Shown here piece after piece: positions 23,669-35,485 of a stretch of DNA of 64,000 bases (position 1 is its first letter; every line of letters starts with the position of its first letter). The notes below the pieces were generated by a model. The model saw nothing but the letters and a program-made list of their open reading frames with translations, did no database searches and was not told where the DNA came from. Both the position numbers and the translations under genes were made by a program. The stretch lies in NCBI GenBank assembly GCA_026874595.1, contig CM049321.1, positions 3,215,479-3,279,478 of the forward strand. The letters run 5' to 3'. Source of the stretch: Sipunculus nudus. Its lineage: Eukaryota; Annelida; Sipuncula; Golfingiida; Sipunculidae.

Positions 23669-24125
23669 GTGAAGTGACTGATAAGAACGATCACTCTGTT
23701 AACTCTGCGCTCTCATTCAGACCACCATATACCCTAATCCAATTAACAGCTTGTCTCTCCCTCTGACAATTATATATGAGACACTACATAGCTAGCAGCA
23801 ACACATATCTCTCTCTCTCTCATTAGATTTATTTACACCAGTCATATACGCGTTAATCGTGCTGCGGCCGCTCTTCCTTTACCGAACGCTCTCATAGAGC
23901 TCAAAGACTCCGGCACGGTTCACTTCGCAAATTTGTTAGCAGGCGACGTGGTGGCGTAACTTGGTGCCGCGTTCCTCTCACAAAATTCATTCGTGCAACG
24001 CAGTCCCATATTGCTGCACCACCCTCGACGTTTATCTACATCCTCCACTGACGACACGGGAACCTTGTGATCAGCTGTATGTGACTGTCTCTCGTTCAAA
24101 TAGCGAATTTTATCTTCGCTCATTC
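23669..24125. other. GC-richer island, possible LTR/leader remnant
   Basis: A GC-richer block in AT-rich surroundings. On the plus strand 'tgtgaagtgactgataagaa' (23669) could begin an LTR, with a TATA-like 'attatatatgag' and, at about 23960, 'cttggtgccgcgttcc', which looks like a tRNA primer-binding site. No coding part of a retroelement was seen downstream. On the minus strand a 67-codon frame (24123-23920) carries a Lys-Arg-Arg site before GWCSNMGLRCTNEFC. Neither reading is strong. Confidence 0.3.
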
Positions 24126-24349
24126 TACTCTATTTTCTACGACCCATGACGTTCAGTTTGAAGATAGTGTATATTATAGAAGAAGGAACGATGTATTCGG
24201 TAATGGTTTTGGCGATATAATGATGGACCCTGGGAGAAAATGTTATAGTGTATAACAGGGTCAATATTACAGAAATAACAATCGGTAAATTCATATTCCT
24301 GGGTATATTCTTGGTGCCAGGACCATTATTGGGTGACACTAACATATTT

Positions 24350-25020
24350 TAGGGCAGTGACATAGACATTATTCGGCGACTGGAGGAATACGATGTACAG
24401 TTTACTTCTGGGATGGGATATAGGGGGGACGTGTTTGTATTAATTAGTGCCAATTAGTAAGTGCCCGTAATAATGATAAGCTCTTTCCCGGCTGACTGAC
24501 CGCGGCTTCCCCACGCCTGTCAATCAACCATTTGCCTAATACCGCGAGCGCATGGTTAACCAATAAGCAGCTTACACGCTGCTAACTCTCGCCGAACTGA
24601 CAGTTGGTCCTGTTTGCACCCCACGTGGGGTTGACATCTGAATTAAAATACTTATTTTTCTAATTGATACAATATAACCCAAGGAACGTGTTTTTGTGAA
24701 AAGATAGATATAGCAAACATCTATAAAACCAGATGTTTTTCAGAAAAATGTAATTTTCATGATTTTTGACGATGATTAGACCTGAAGGCAAGAAATTCAA
24801 ACATCAGTATGTTACGTACCTGGTACAACTGGCCAGTGATGATGTTAACATTTGCGAACCGGAACGCGACACATTGACATTAATAATGAATGATTACATA
24901 TAATATTATTGTTAGACGTATAAATGCTAGATTGATGGGTGGAAGAAATAAAACATGATTTAAATGTATGTTTAAGGACAAGGAAGTTGTTTTAAAGAAA
25001 GAAATGGGAAATATGCATTC
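24350..25020. other. no gene seen
   Basis: Unremarkable AT-rich DNA, with no supported exon or repeat. Confidence 0.4.
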
Positions 25021-25027
25021 CTTGTTA

Positions 25028-25225
25028 GTAGCAGAAGCGGATCTAAGAAGAGGGGGTCTGGACCCCCCCCCCCCCCCCCCCCCCAGGGTTTCAAAACCTA
25101 AGATAGGTCCCTAAATCCAGAAACATTTGGGCCTAGGTCGCAAACATTGGTCTGAAACCTGCCAAAATCGGTTGCGGCGGTTGAAAAGTGCCCCCTCCCC
25201 CCTCCGCTGGATCAGCTACTGCCAT
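25028..25225. repeat. C/G-rich interspersed repeat
   Basis: Begins 'gcggatctaagaagaggggg', holds a C-run at about 25063-25084, and ends 'cccccctccgctggatcagc'. The 'ggatc' ends are in inverted orientation, as in the better preserved copy at 32079-32290. Confidence 0.5.
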
Positions 25226-25579
25226 AATTGCATGCTGACCTAAGAAATGAATGACAACGGATCGAGAGGCACATGTTTTCCACTTTTACTGACCTTGCAA
25301 GTGCTTCAGTGGTAAGCTCAAATGTCAGGTCGAACATGCGTAAACACCTCACTAACAGAAGGCTTTATTTATATGCACAATACACTTAAATACTGTGCTG
25401 AAGGACGCAGGAATTGCGATCCTTCCCGAAGGCAGTACGGCTGTTTTCGGTGGTAAATTCCACCTTTCACCTTCCAACTTCGTAAAATTACGCCAAAAAA
25501 ATTACTCAAAATTATGTGTACATTAAAAAATATTTATTCTCATATCGGCGAGTTTACTGTGGAAACAATGAGGTGTAGT

Positions 25580-25966
25580 AAAATTATTAAGCGGCACGGA
25601 AATGAGTGACGGTGATATTTGACCATTTCTGGGTGTTTAATAAAAATCGATGCAATAACCATTAGTCAAAGTGCGTCTTAATGAAGTCAATAAACTGTAC
25701 TAGTGGTCGGTACGTGCGGGTGATATCTGTCGTGTTAACGCATTAAAATGAGTTTGATCAGCTGATTACTAATGATTAGCCAATCAAAAGTCCAGCACGT
25801 CACCATGACAACTAGGGGCACACGTAAAGTCCAAATGGATTTGATTCCTAATATCACTTTTAATGGAGTATCTCATTTTGTGATATATTTTCTGTGTAGC
25901 CGGTGAATCTTCAATCATTACGAGTCCAACAAGCCAGTGAGTCGGATCGGCTATTCAGTGTACAAG
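25580..25966 (+). promoter_or_regulatory. promoter region of PAN-lectin gene 1
   Basis: About 390 bp that aligns by eye with 35140-35485 upstream of the paralogue. Shared blocks: 'cacggaaatgagtgacggtg', 'gtttgatcagc.gatta', a CCAA(T/A) box within 'tagccaa', 'tcaccatgacaac' and 'ggtatctcatttt.tgatatat'. The last, about 80 bp before the ATG, could serve as a TATA-like element. Either recent duplication or constraint explains the match. Confidence 0.6.
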
Positions 25967-28900
25967 ATGGCGCCAGTGCGGAGATTGTACCGTAAGTTAT
26001 TATTAAATTGATTTAAAAAAGTGCCACAGGGTGATGGGATTATATAAAGCTTTACATGGACGATGACCCCCCCCCCCAAAAAAAAAAAATGTTGCATATT
26101 AAAAAGGACCAGAATTGGGAAAAATATCGCATATGGCTTTGCAGAGATATTGGGATGGTGTGAAACGCCTCAACTAAGTTCTCAAAACTTAAATTAGCAT
26201 GTATAAACATTGTTTCAGTTTTTGCTAATTATTTTACATAGATACCATCGAAGCTATAGAAAAATATATCGTTCCCCTGTATTGAAGGAACGTCTTATTC
26301 ACGTTGACAATATTTTCGCGATAATTTACCTATCGCGTATATCGCGAATTTATAACCCTCGCGAATAATCAAAGTACTCGATTTTTCCTTGCAGTGCTTG
26401 TGTTCCTGTCTCACGTGACCTGGGTATATGTTCACGGCTACACAACCAGGGGCAAAACCTTCTGCCGGTCATCTGATACGATGGTGGATACCGGCACATT
26501 CATTGGCCAACCCCCGGCGTCGTCTGCTACAGAATGCGCGCGCAGATGTATACTCAATTCACCCCCGTGCAATACGTTTGTATGGGACAACTATAATGCT
26601 GAATGTACCCATTATAGACTGAGCAATAAGTCGACCACTATATCCGGTCCAGGGGTCGATCTCTACACTTTTCGAAACTGCAGGGTAAGTGTAATTATCC
26701 TCCAGCAACAAGATTGCACGTCCTTCCGTTACTTCCTTTCGTCCGTCCGTAATATTGTGGACGCATTATAAGCCAAACCATTTGACCAAAACCTTTTAAC
26801 TTTCACACTGATACAGCTCACTAATCCATAGAAAAGGAAACTTATCGATTTTGAGGTCACAGGGCCCCCTTTTTGAAAAAGCTTGTGAACACATTTAAGA
26901 TGAACGTTTTCATCCAAAACCTTAACTCTTTCACATGTAGCTTTCCCACCCACAGATAAAGAAGCTTGTCAGTTTTTAGTCCTTAGCAATAAGGCTGATG
27001 GGCGATTGTCGTCACCAAAGCTGTCCGTCCGTCCGTTAACTTTTACTTTGTGAGCAGAATATCTCTATAAGGATTCACCGTAGGAATTTTATTTCTTCGT
27101 TGAAGATGTATATCGACATAATCTTGGTCAAGTTCGAAGATGGGTGACCTTGACCTACTTTTCTACGTTTTATAGAGCTGATTATAGAAAAACAGTTAGA
27201 AGTTTATTACTCTGGAACCAGTGGGTAGATTTTCACAAAACTTACTATGGTTATTTGGACTGATGGTTTGTACGTGCTACAAAAGTTTGGGGGCGCCTAC
27301 TACAGTTTCTTATTTTTAATGAATTTTTACCGGATTTTTCAACTTTGGCTTGAGAGCAGGATATCTACAGAGGTATTTAACACAGGAACTTCATTTTTTC
27401 AGTGCTGATGCATATTAACAAAATCTCGGTCAAGTTCGAAGATGGGTGATCTTGACCTACTTTTCAAAGTCACAGAGCTTAGAATATAAAACTAAAAACT
27501 TGGGAGCTTATTTCTCAGGAACCACTGGGTGGATTGTTATGAAACATGGTATGATCTCTAAGTCCAGCATGAGATCGGTTTTACAATACTTGCAAAGGCA
27601 CAACATACTTCTCCAGTTTAAATATATAACTGTGACATGTATAGATATACATCCATGTGAGAACAAATATTTCATACTTGTTTTTGTTACCACCTAAAAA
27701 CACTGTTCTTTTGGCTGAGGGCTTTTGTCAGCTTCTGCTGAAATTCTAGTTATATCACGGGGTCAAAGGTCACAGTCACAGGATCCACTTCTTGATAAAA
27801 TGTGCAGACGCTTTTTTAGCCAAAGTTTTTATCCCAAACCTTAAATCAGTTGCATATTGCACACATTCACATATAGGATGACCCCATTCTATTTTTTTTG
27901 TTACGGCTCAAACTGCAATGTAAAAAGGGCCATATCTTTTACAAGCTTGTTGACGCATTTAAAGCCAACATTTCATACAAAACCTTCAATCTTTGACTGA
28001 AGCTTACTTAAATATGGAGTTAGAACTATATTGATTTTGAGAGTATGGGGTCAAAGTGCAAGGTCACAGGACCCACTAACTGTAAAAGCTTGTAGACGCA
28101 TTTAAAACCAAAGTCTTCAAACAATACCTCTCATCGTTCACATATAGCTCACGTACCAACAATGGAAGATCCCTACCAATTAGTTACCACGGTCAGAATA
28201 CAAGGTCACAGAACTGTTCTACTGATATTTCAAATTGTTGAATACATCCAGTCTTATCATGCCCTTTTGGGTGCCCTTTTTGATTAATTGCTTTCTTAAA
28301 GTCAGCCGTTCGTTTACCATTTTTTTTATGATATACCTGATTTATGATTTGCTCCGCGTATAAATTAATAAACTGTAGGTAATTCCTGTTCTGAAACATT
28401 CTAATATCACCCATGTGATGGATATATGAATTTGATTATTTATAAACTGTTAGTAAACTCAGTACATACTCAAAAGTTGACAAACAGAAAAAAACATGTA
28501 ACCTAAGGTGGTTGTGCGCATACGTGTGGAAATTGAAATATCACCTGTTGCCGACAGCCATTTGCAAACTCGTCTGACTTGCCGCTATATGTTGCTGTTG
28601 GATGTGTTAGGATTATTTTGGCGAGCCCCACATGAAATTAACAAGTGGATTCAATCACATTGAATAAATAGCCTGTGTGTGGACGGATCGGTATTTTCAT
28701 GCATTTGTTTACAAAAGGTTCTTTAGTTTAATAGACAACAGATATCAGAATATGCCCCTTTAAGCTCAGAGTAACGTATACTTTACTCTTTGGTCAAATC
28801 AAGTCTTACTGGTACACGCCATTGAGAGATGACAAGTTGACAACATATGTCTAAACAAAATTACGATATATACAGTGTTAATATATATATATATATATAT

Positions 28901-31000
28901 AATTATATATAGTCGTGTGTGTGTCACTGCTCTAATGATGGTTAGGCTTACTGATATAACTACCATGCTTTTTCCTGTTCTTTTATACAGATTAAAGGGG
29001 CGTACTAAATATTTACAGGCCGTTTATATACAGTGCAGATTTAAAATGCCCCAGGAACTGGTTTTCTATTGAGCGTTTGGCATCATTTTTACGCATCGAT
29101 TTTAGTCTTTGTCCCCCAATATTGGAGCTTCCAAAATTGGCAACAGATATCGCCACCAGTCCAGCATATTCACAAAACCGCAAACAACTTTCAATCCCCT
29201 CAAACATCAACAAAAAAAGACCAATGATTTGACCTACAGTTAGTATTACAGGACTATAGTTCATGCTTCTAACACCAACGGACCACATTTTTAAACACCT
29301 AATTAACAGTCTAACAAGTGGCTAAATAAAAAAAAATTGGGCAAAATAATAATAATAAAAAAAAACAGCTTAAGTAAGACGGTAAAATTAACCCTGAATT
29401 TCCAATAAAGTAAAAGTTAAATTTTAAACAAAACTGTTTTTACATGTGTGTCATTGTCTTTCCAGAAAAATTCTAGGCATGGTAACAACACTTACGGTAA
29501 GTGTTTTTGGTTTATTTCTTGAGGCGTTTTATTTAATTACTCTTAAACGCGTCACCCCTCACAATAATCTATGTGATTAATCAGGTCATTTTGGCATATT
29601 TTTATCCATTCATAGACATAAATTAACAGAGCATCTATATTATAACTGGTACTATATCCTTGTCAAGCTCCGAAATGTCCGATTTTGGTCTCTGACAGGA
29701 ACGATACTGCATGGGTCCTAAGGGGGTTATTTCCATATTTACCAATATATCCCAAAAAATTGACATTATTTCCCGATGTCTATAGCAGCACCATCTATCA
29801 GTAACTACGTCACTGAACTCTGCCAATAACTCGGCCCATATAAAACCCGTCGGTACAACGAAAAGTGCGTGTCTGCCGGAGAGGACATCCGGTTTAAACT
29901 AAGAAAATGTCCTTTTGTACAATATAAAAGGATATTTTGTAGGCTTTTTTAAAGTAATTTAAAATCCATAAAAAAAAAAAAAAAAAAAAAATTACATTGA
30001 ATTTAAATAAAAATAAAATATGTCGGAACAATGCAGCGCCGTAGGTTCCGCCACTCCACCTCTGTTTGTACTGAACCTTACGAAGGATCGATTTCACAGT
30101 CTGTTTTCTATTTTTAGCCACCTCCTGTGAAGCACTGTTTCTTAAGGTGGGAACCCGATGTATTGCCATTGCCAGCGGAACAGGATTTTCGAATTTCAGT
30201 TTGGCAATGGAGCACTGCCAAAATATGAAGCAGGGGGCAAGTGGCGCCATCATCCGGACGGATCAGGAAGCTTCCGACATTGGCAACCAATTTGTTTCAG
30301 GTGGTTATTTACCAAAAGATTTTGTCGCAGTGGTCTCATTACAATACTATAATTAATGTATTTCTCTGAATCGCTGCTTGTACAAGAGCTTTTGCCAATT
30401 AACTGTCAGCAGGTCAACGGTATATATCACTGGCACCGTTCCAAGCTTTCAAACTTCCCAAACGCGACCGAATCATTTGTATTATCAGGGGCACCAATAA
30501 AGGATGATGGGGGTATTTATCCTCCTCCGACTATTTTGCAAGGGGGGTGGTCAGAGAATAATTGTATATTGGAATGAAATATATAAATAATTAGAATATC
30601 AGCTGGTTCCATTCCAGTTTACTATGAAATATCATAAAGCTAAAATTGGTTTTTAATTATATATTTATATATATATATTGTCCCAACTTTGATCGCCCTC
30701 CCACGCTTGCGAATCATCCCCCTCAGCCTTGAAGATAAACTGACGCCACTGTGCATTAATATCAGAATTTTGTAAATAACAGGTGGAGAGGCCTGGGTCG
30801 CATTGACTAAGTCAGACAGTGGAAGCTGGGATTGGGAAGGCGGGAACGGTGGATCCTGGTTACAGTGGCTCCCGGGAGAGGGCGGCACGAATCATAGTGA
30901 GGAATGTGCATCATTTACTGAGCAGTCTGGTGTGTACGGCTTGGCTCAGCATCCATGTGTCGGGGCTCCAGTCGACAAGGTTTTATGTCAGCTGAATTGA
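25967..31000 (+). CDS. secreted PAN/apple-C-type lectin protein, copy 1
   Basis: Five coding exons: 25967-25991, 26395-26684, 29466-29496, 30118-30300, 30783-31000 (TGA), total 747 nt, 248 aa. All introns are GT-AG; phases 1, 0, 1, 1 and all exon lengths equal those of the paralogue at 35486. Residues 1-23 form a signal peptide (MAPVRRLY, then a hydrophobic LLVFL stretch) whose codon is split between exons 1 and 2. Residues 28-105 form a PAN/apple-like domain (FCRSSD, ECARRC, CNTFVWD, C.H.Y, NCR). Exon 3 is a ten-residue Asn/Ser linker. Residues 116-248 are a C-type-lectin-like domain: RCIAIASG, HCQNM, AWVAL for the WIGL motif, EECASF and VLCQ. EPN/QPD and WND calcium/sugar motifs are absent, so calcium-dependent sugar binding is doubtful. 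Probably an extracellular recognition or matrix protein; function unknown. Donor of exon 4 is G|GTGGTT, weaker than the others. Confidence 0.88.
26780..28200. repeat. diverged repeats in intron 2 of lectin gene 1
   Basis: Recurring phrases such as 'ttcgaagatgggtgaccttg' (about 27130 and 27436) and 'ggtcacaggacccac...aagcttgtagacgcattta' (about 26860, 27780, 27940, 28060) show several degraded copies of two interspersed repeats. The 'ggtcaaggtcac' type is common in bivalve introns. Not coding. Confidence 0.6.
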
Positions 31001-31012
31001 CCACTTATTATG

Positions 31013-31018
31013 ATTAAA
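31013..31018 (+). terminator. poly(A) signal ATTAAA, lectin gene 1
   Basis: ATTAAA 13 bp after the stop. It lies at the same place relative to the conserved 'ccgtgatgcatg' as the AATAAA of the paralogue (46221-46226). Confidence 0.6.
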
Positions 31019-31059
31019 ATACCCGTGATGCATGAAATTTTGTTTAGTCGTTTTATTCC

Positions 31060-32075
31060 TTTGTGGCAACTATATTGTTTTACGATTTTGTGTGTGTGTG
31101 TGTTTGTGTGTAGATAGGTGTGTGTGGATGTGTATTCGACTGTAATGCCGGATACACTTTCCAATTCCTTTTAACTGTGTTGGGTGAGGTCTGCGTGCGT
31201 GCGTGCGTACGCATTTTAATAAATTATGACATACCACTTGTTGTAGGCAATAAAACAACCATGACGCAAGATACAAGAATCCAAGAATAAACTATTTGGG
31301 ATGGAACTGAGTGGTGTTTACTAAACGTTCGATTTGCGTCACTCAGGTAAATAATATATTGTCATATGGGAACCTCTGTACTGGAGAGTTAACCACCTTA
31401 CAAAAACTCATCGAATACAGTACATGCATTTTGTTGACTCTTCACGCGCTTTATTGTACTTGCACCTGCGTACCAGTGTTTTCTTTAATTTGCCGGTATC
31501 CAACTTTGGTGTGTGTGTGTGTTTGACTCTTACACCGGATGTATAACCCAAATACCTTGCATGCTATTCTCAAGGTAAAGGTTTGAATGTGTGTGTGTGT
31601 GTGGCTGTGGACCGGGGGGGGGGGGATACGTGAGCATTTAATAAATAAGGGTACTCTACTTGATGGCTTGCATATTTCCAATTTTTGCATTATTATGTTT
31701 AAATAAACTCTCTGAGAGCAAATATAATATGTTTTTTATATGCGGCGTGCGGGGTACAGTACTCTTGCAGTCGTTCGGCGATTGCAGATATATATTATGT
31801 GTATTAATATTATTAATTTAAAATTATTATTATCAGTAGTAGTAGTAGTAGTACCGGTAGCAGTAGCAGTAGTAGTAGTAGTATTTGCAATCCACAATGA
31901 AAGCACTTTACAATAATAATCACTTTAGGTACAGTAAGAAGTACAAGATCAACCTGTTTTACGAAATCAAGTAAAACGTCCCATAGAGCCGGGGCCAGGG
32001 GATCGAACCTTATTCCCCATCTCAGATCCTCGATCCGCCTGTGAAAAGGGTCCGGAAATAGCTATAAAAGATTGT
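31060..32075. other. 3' flank of lectin gene 1, no gene
   Basis: Contains (GT)n near 31090-31130, a 'gcgtgcgtgcgt' run, and (AGT)n around 31835-31882. The first 130 bp aligns with the region after 46226. Confidence 0.5.
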
Positions 32076-32078
32076 TCC

Positions 32079-32290
32079 AGAAGCAGATCCAGGGGGAGGG
32101 TCCAGGGGGTCCGGAACCCCTTTTTCAACCACCGCAACCTTTTCTTTTTAATAATTTCAGACAAAATTATTGCGCCCTGGACCCCCCGTTTTCTTGGCCT
32201 AGGGACTTTTTTTAGGGTTATCATTAGTCCTCCTTGGCTGGAACCCCCCCCCCTCCACCCCCTTTTCCGAAATCCTGGATCCGCCCCCGG
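32079..32290. mobile_element. MITE-like C/G-rich interspersed repeat
   Basis: About 210 bp between 'agcagatccagggggagggt' and 'tttccgaaatcctggatccg'. The ends form an imperfect inverted repeat (GCRGATCCAGG). Similar but poorer copies lie at about 965-1015 and 25028-25225. No target duplication was recognised. Confidence 0.5.
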
Positions 32291-33061
32291 GTTCAGAAGA
32301 TGGCAGAGAAAAAAACAGAGATGTTGGGTGATAAGGTCTGGTCAAGGCCTCAAGGATTCCGCCTTGGTCACCTCATCATTACGTTTCACGCTTTAACTCA
32401 ATAAGTTTCTTTTTTTTTATACAGGTGCTCGGTTCGTATAAACTGTTTGTTGTAGACAAAAGCGTTTCTTCTTTCTGTTAGATACCCGTTACCTTGATGC
32501 TAGTTATTTCCTATTGAAACTGGCCTCGTATTAAACCTGGATTTTTTTTGGTGTCATTTAGGTAGAATTATGGCGTACCTAGAATTTATGATTCAAAGGG
32601 CCTGCCGATGGTGTGATGTAACTGCAGGCAAATATCCTGCTGAACAAACACTGCACACGCGTAAAACACAGTATGGTATGCATTGTGATACTTTTAATAC
32701 ATAAAACAGTTGCCACAGCACAATTTAAAAATTTAAAAATGGGTTAATTTAAAACCGAAAAATTCTATGCACTTGGAACTTAGGATGCAGCTCTAGTGAC
32801 GTCATCATAGTGCAGCGGTTAACGGCAAAATACAGAAGAATTTTTCAGATTGTGATAAAACTACCAAATTTTGTGGAGATGAAGTCTGGATAATACATTA
32901 ACATTTTTTTATTAGTTCTACCAAATCTTCTCAGTGTAACGGGGGCGGATCCTATGTTAAATTTGGGGTACTAAAATTTATATGAAAAATACACGGAAGA
33001 TCATCATAATTTCTGTTGCATGTAAACTAACACCCCTCCTCTCCCTGTACTCTTCCTGACT

Positions 33062-33235
33062 ATTCCATAACCATAGTATACGTGGAATGCATCAGAAAAT
33101 TCATCATCCTTGGTTGCCCATGTCTCATTGATACATACTATACTGTGATTATTTATCAACTCTTTAACTTCTGCTGATTTAATTTTGTTCTTAAGTCCAT
33201 GTGCATTCCATGTTGCTATTTCTGCATTAGCATTT
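33062..33235 (-). mobile_element. LINE fragment, endonuclease N-terminus
   Basis: The minus strand encodes 56 uninterrupted residues including EIATWNAHGLKNKI and SIVCINETWATKDDEF. This is the first part of an apurinic-type endonuclease domain: the 'WNxxGL' start and the catalytic Glu of 'xNETW'. The rest of the element is missing. It is a different copy from the LINE at 38.6-41.2 kb and lies between the two lectin genes. Confidence 0.8.
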
Positions 33236-33414
33236 CTGCTAGTGCTGGACTAGTTTACATAGGGGAAAAATTAAGTTTAAGTTAAAAAATATGACAAACA
33301 GAAACAGGTTTTTATCCATATGCATGAGGGAAAAAATACTACTGGTTCAAAAAATATTAAATAAGATATGTCTGAAATAATGTGTGCAATAGAAAATCAC
33401 GGACTGTAGTCTGT

Positions 33415-34045
33415 TGGCCATATTTGATTTAGAGTACGTCTGTATTTCAATAGGCCAGAAGCCCTCATAGGCACCAATGATCCCTGTGAATTTGAGAAAG
33501 ATCAAGCATATTGTTGCAAAAGAAAATCAACGATAGTGCTCTGGTGGCCATATTAGAATTCCGACAGGTCTGCAATTCGATAGAGATGGAGCCCTTATAG
33601 GTACCAATCATCTCTGTGTAAAAGAGACAGATCAAGCTTGTGTTGTCGAGATATCGTGCTTAAAAGAATATCGCCAATTGTGCTCTGGGAGCCATATTGG
33701 AATTCTGACAGGTCTGTTTTTGGAAAGCGGTTGTGTCCATATAGGCACCAATGATCCCTGAGAAAATGATAAAGATCAAGCATGTTCTTGTTGAGATATC
33801 CGGTGCGAAAGAAAATCACCCATTATGATCTGGTGGCCATATTGGAATTCCGACAAGTCTGTAATTCAAAAGGTCTGAAGCCCTCGTATGTATCGATCAT
33901 CCCTGTGAATTTGGGAAAGCTAAAGTATGTTGTTGTTTTTGAGTTATCACGTGCGAAAGAAAATCAGCGATTGGGCTGTGGCGGTCATATTGGAATTCTG
34001 ACAGGTCTGTAATTCAATAGGTCTAGAGCCCTCTTATGAACAGGA
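33415..34045 (+). repeat. diverged ~145-bp tandem repeat
   Basis: 'tggccatattggaattccgacaggtctg' and relatives recur at about 33417, 33547, 33690, 33834 and 33985, each followed by 'gaagccct.ata...tgatcccTG' and 'aaagaaaatca'. Four to five units with many differences, so the array is old. Confidence 0.8.
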
Positions 34046-34049
34046 AAAG

Positions 34050-35135
34050 TAGATCGGCAGAGTTCCGAAACATTTTACTGAATAAATAATTTGCTCTTTA
34101 GTAAGCTGATTGACAAACATAAATAGTTACAATTATATCCATGTAATAATTCATGCTGTCACCATACCCTTTATTAAGTGAATTATTCACTTAATGGTAA
34201 GCCTACAGTTTGTTATAATTAACATGAAACATGTTTGCGATATATACATGTTAACAAAATTTAAAAGGCGTGCTAAATCGCGTTAGCTCTGCACAATATT
34301 TGATAAATAAATACATCCTGCTCTATTAATCTGGTCGCTTGTTAAACTGAATTAACTTCACTTGAAAGTTAAGTTTTAGCATCAGCAGACTTCTGTATTC
34401 CATGTACTGCAAAATAAAGGCCTTGATTGAACACTTTTAGTTTAGACATTATTTATCAATTATTTAATTTATTCATCGGTACCCCCAAAGTAATTGCAGG
34501 ATCCACCCGTGAAATACCATAAATATATCGTGGAACTATTTCTTAAACGAAAGCCAGTGTACAATACTATAACTGTACCAAATTTGGTACTTTTATCACA
34601 ATTTGCACAATTTTTCCATTAGCCGCCACACTATCATGGTTTGACTACAAGTAAATTTCAGTCCCTATAAAATTAATTCTGTAACTCCCTCATCAAGACG
34701 TTGTTATTTAATTCTAGCATATTAGCCGTTCTTGCATTCGGACAGGTCACCGAGACTGCAGCCGGGATTTGGCGGAATGGGTTTTCCATGGAGTAAGTTT
34801 ACATGGGCCGAGTTCATTGGCGTTGTTTCTGATAGGTGGCTAAGTGATATTCGCAGACTTTATAGGAATTTACTTAAAGTGGACCCACGGGAGACACTTA
34901 GCATCCTTCACAACAGTGCAAGACCAAAAATAAAAATAAATAAATTAAATGAAGTACTACCGAGGCGTGCCAATGAAAAGTTTCGTGACAGCAGTTCAGT
35001 ACCATGCCCTCACTGTCATTTATTACAGAGATGAAAATGACCGGAGTACGATTCACGATTTTTCCCCGAATCGTTCCGCGCATAATAAAATGTTGATATC
35101 CCATGCTGATCATGAGGAAAAGAATTACATCCAGT
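34050..35135. other. no gene recognised
   Basis: Holds a small hairpin at about 34172-34195 ('attaagtgaa' with its complement). A 100-codon plus-strand frame at 34732-35034 begins without ATG and has no recognised motif. Confidence 0.4.
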
Positions 35136-35139
35136 AATA

Positions 35140-35485
35140 TGTTGATTAGACAGCGTGGAAATGAGTGATGGTGATATTTGACCATTTCCCCCGGTGCACG
35201 GTAATAATCAATGAAATGACCCTTAATCAAAGTGTGTCTGTACAAAGTCGATAAACTATAGTAGTGGTCGGTAACCGCGGGTCAAATCTGATTCATCATT
35301 GGTTACGGGTTTGATCAGCGGATTACAACTGAGTAGCCAAATAAACTCGAGGTCATCACCATGACAACAACGATCACGCGAAACATCCAATGGATATGGT
35401 ATCTCATTTTGGGATATATTTCATGTAAAGCTGGTGAATTGTTTTAAACAGTAGGCTGAGTCTCATCTTATCTTCAGGGTACAAT
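35140..35485 (+). promoter_or_regulatory. promoter region of PAN-lectin gene 2
   Basis: Parallels 25580-25966 block by block, including 'gtggaaatgagtgatggtga', 'gggtttgatcagcggattac', 'tagccaa' and 'ggtatctcattttgggatat'. The copy is about 40 bp shorter, with several gaps between the shared blocks. Confidence 0.6.

Noticed and set aside
34732-35034. 100-codon plus-strand frame
   Set aside because: Starts at TTG, shares a phrase ('gggccgagtt...ctgatag.tgg') with intron 3 sequence near 29790-29840, and is therefore more likely a repeat.
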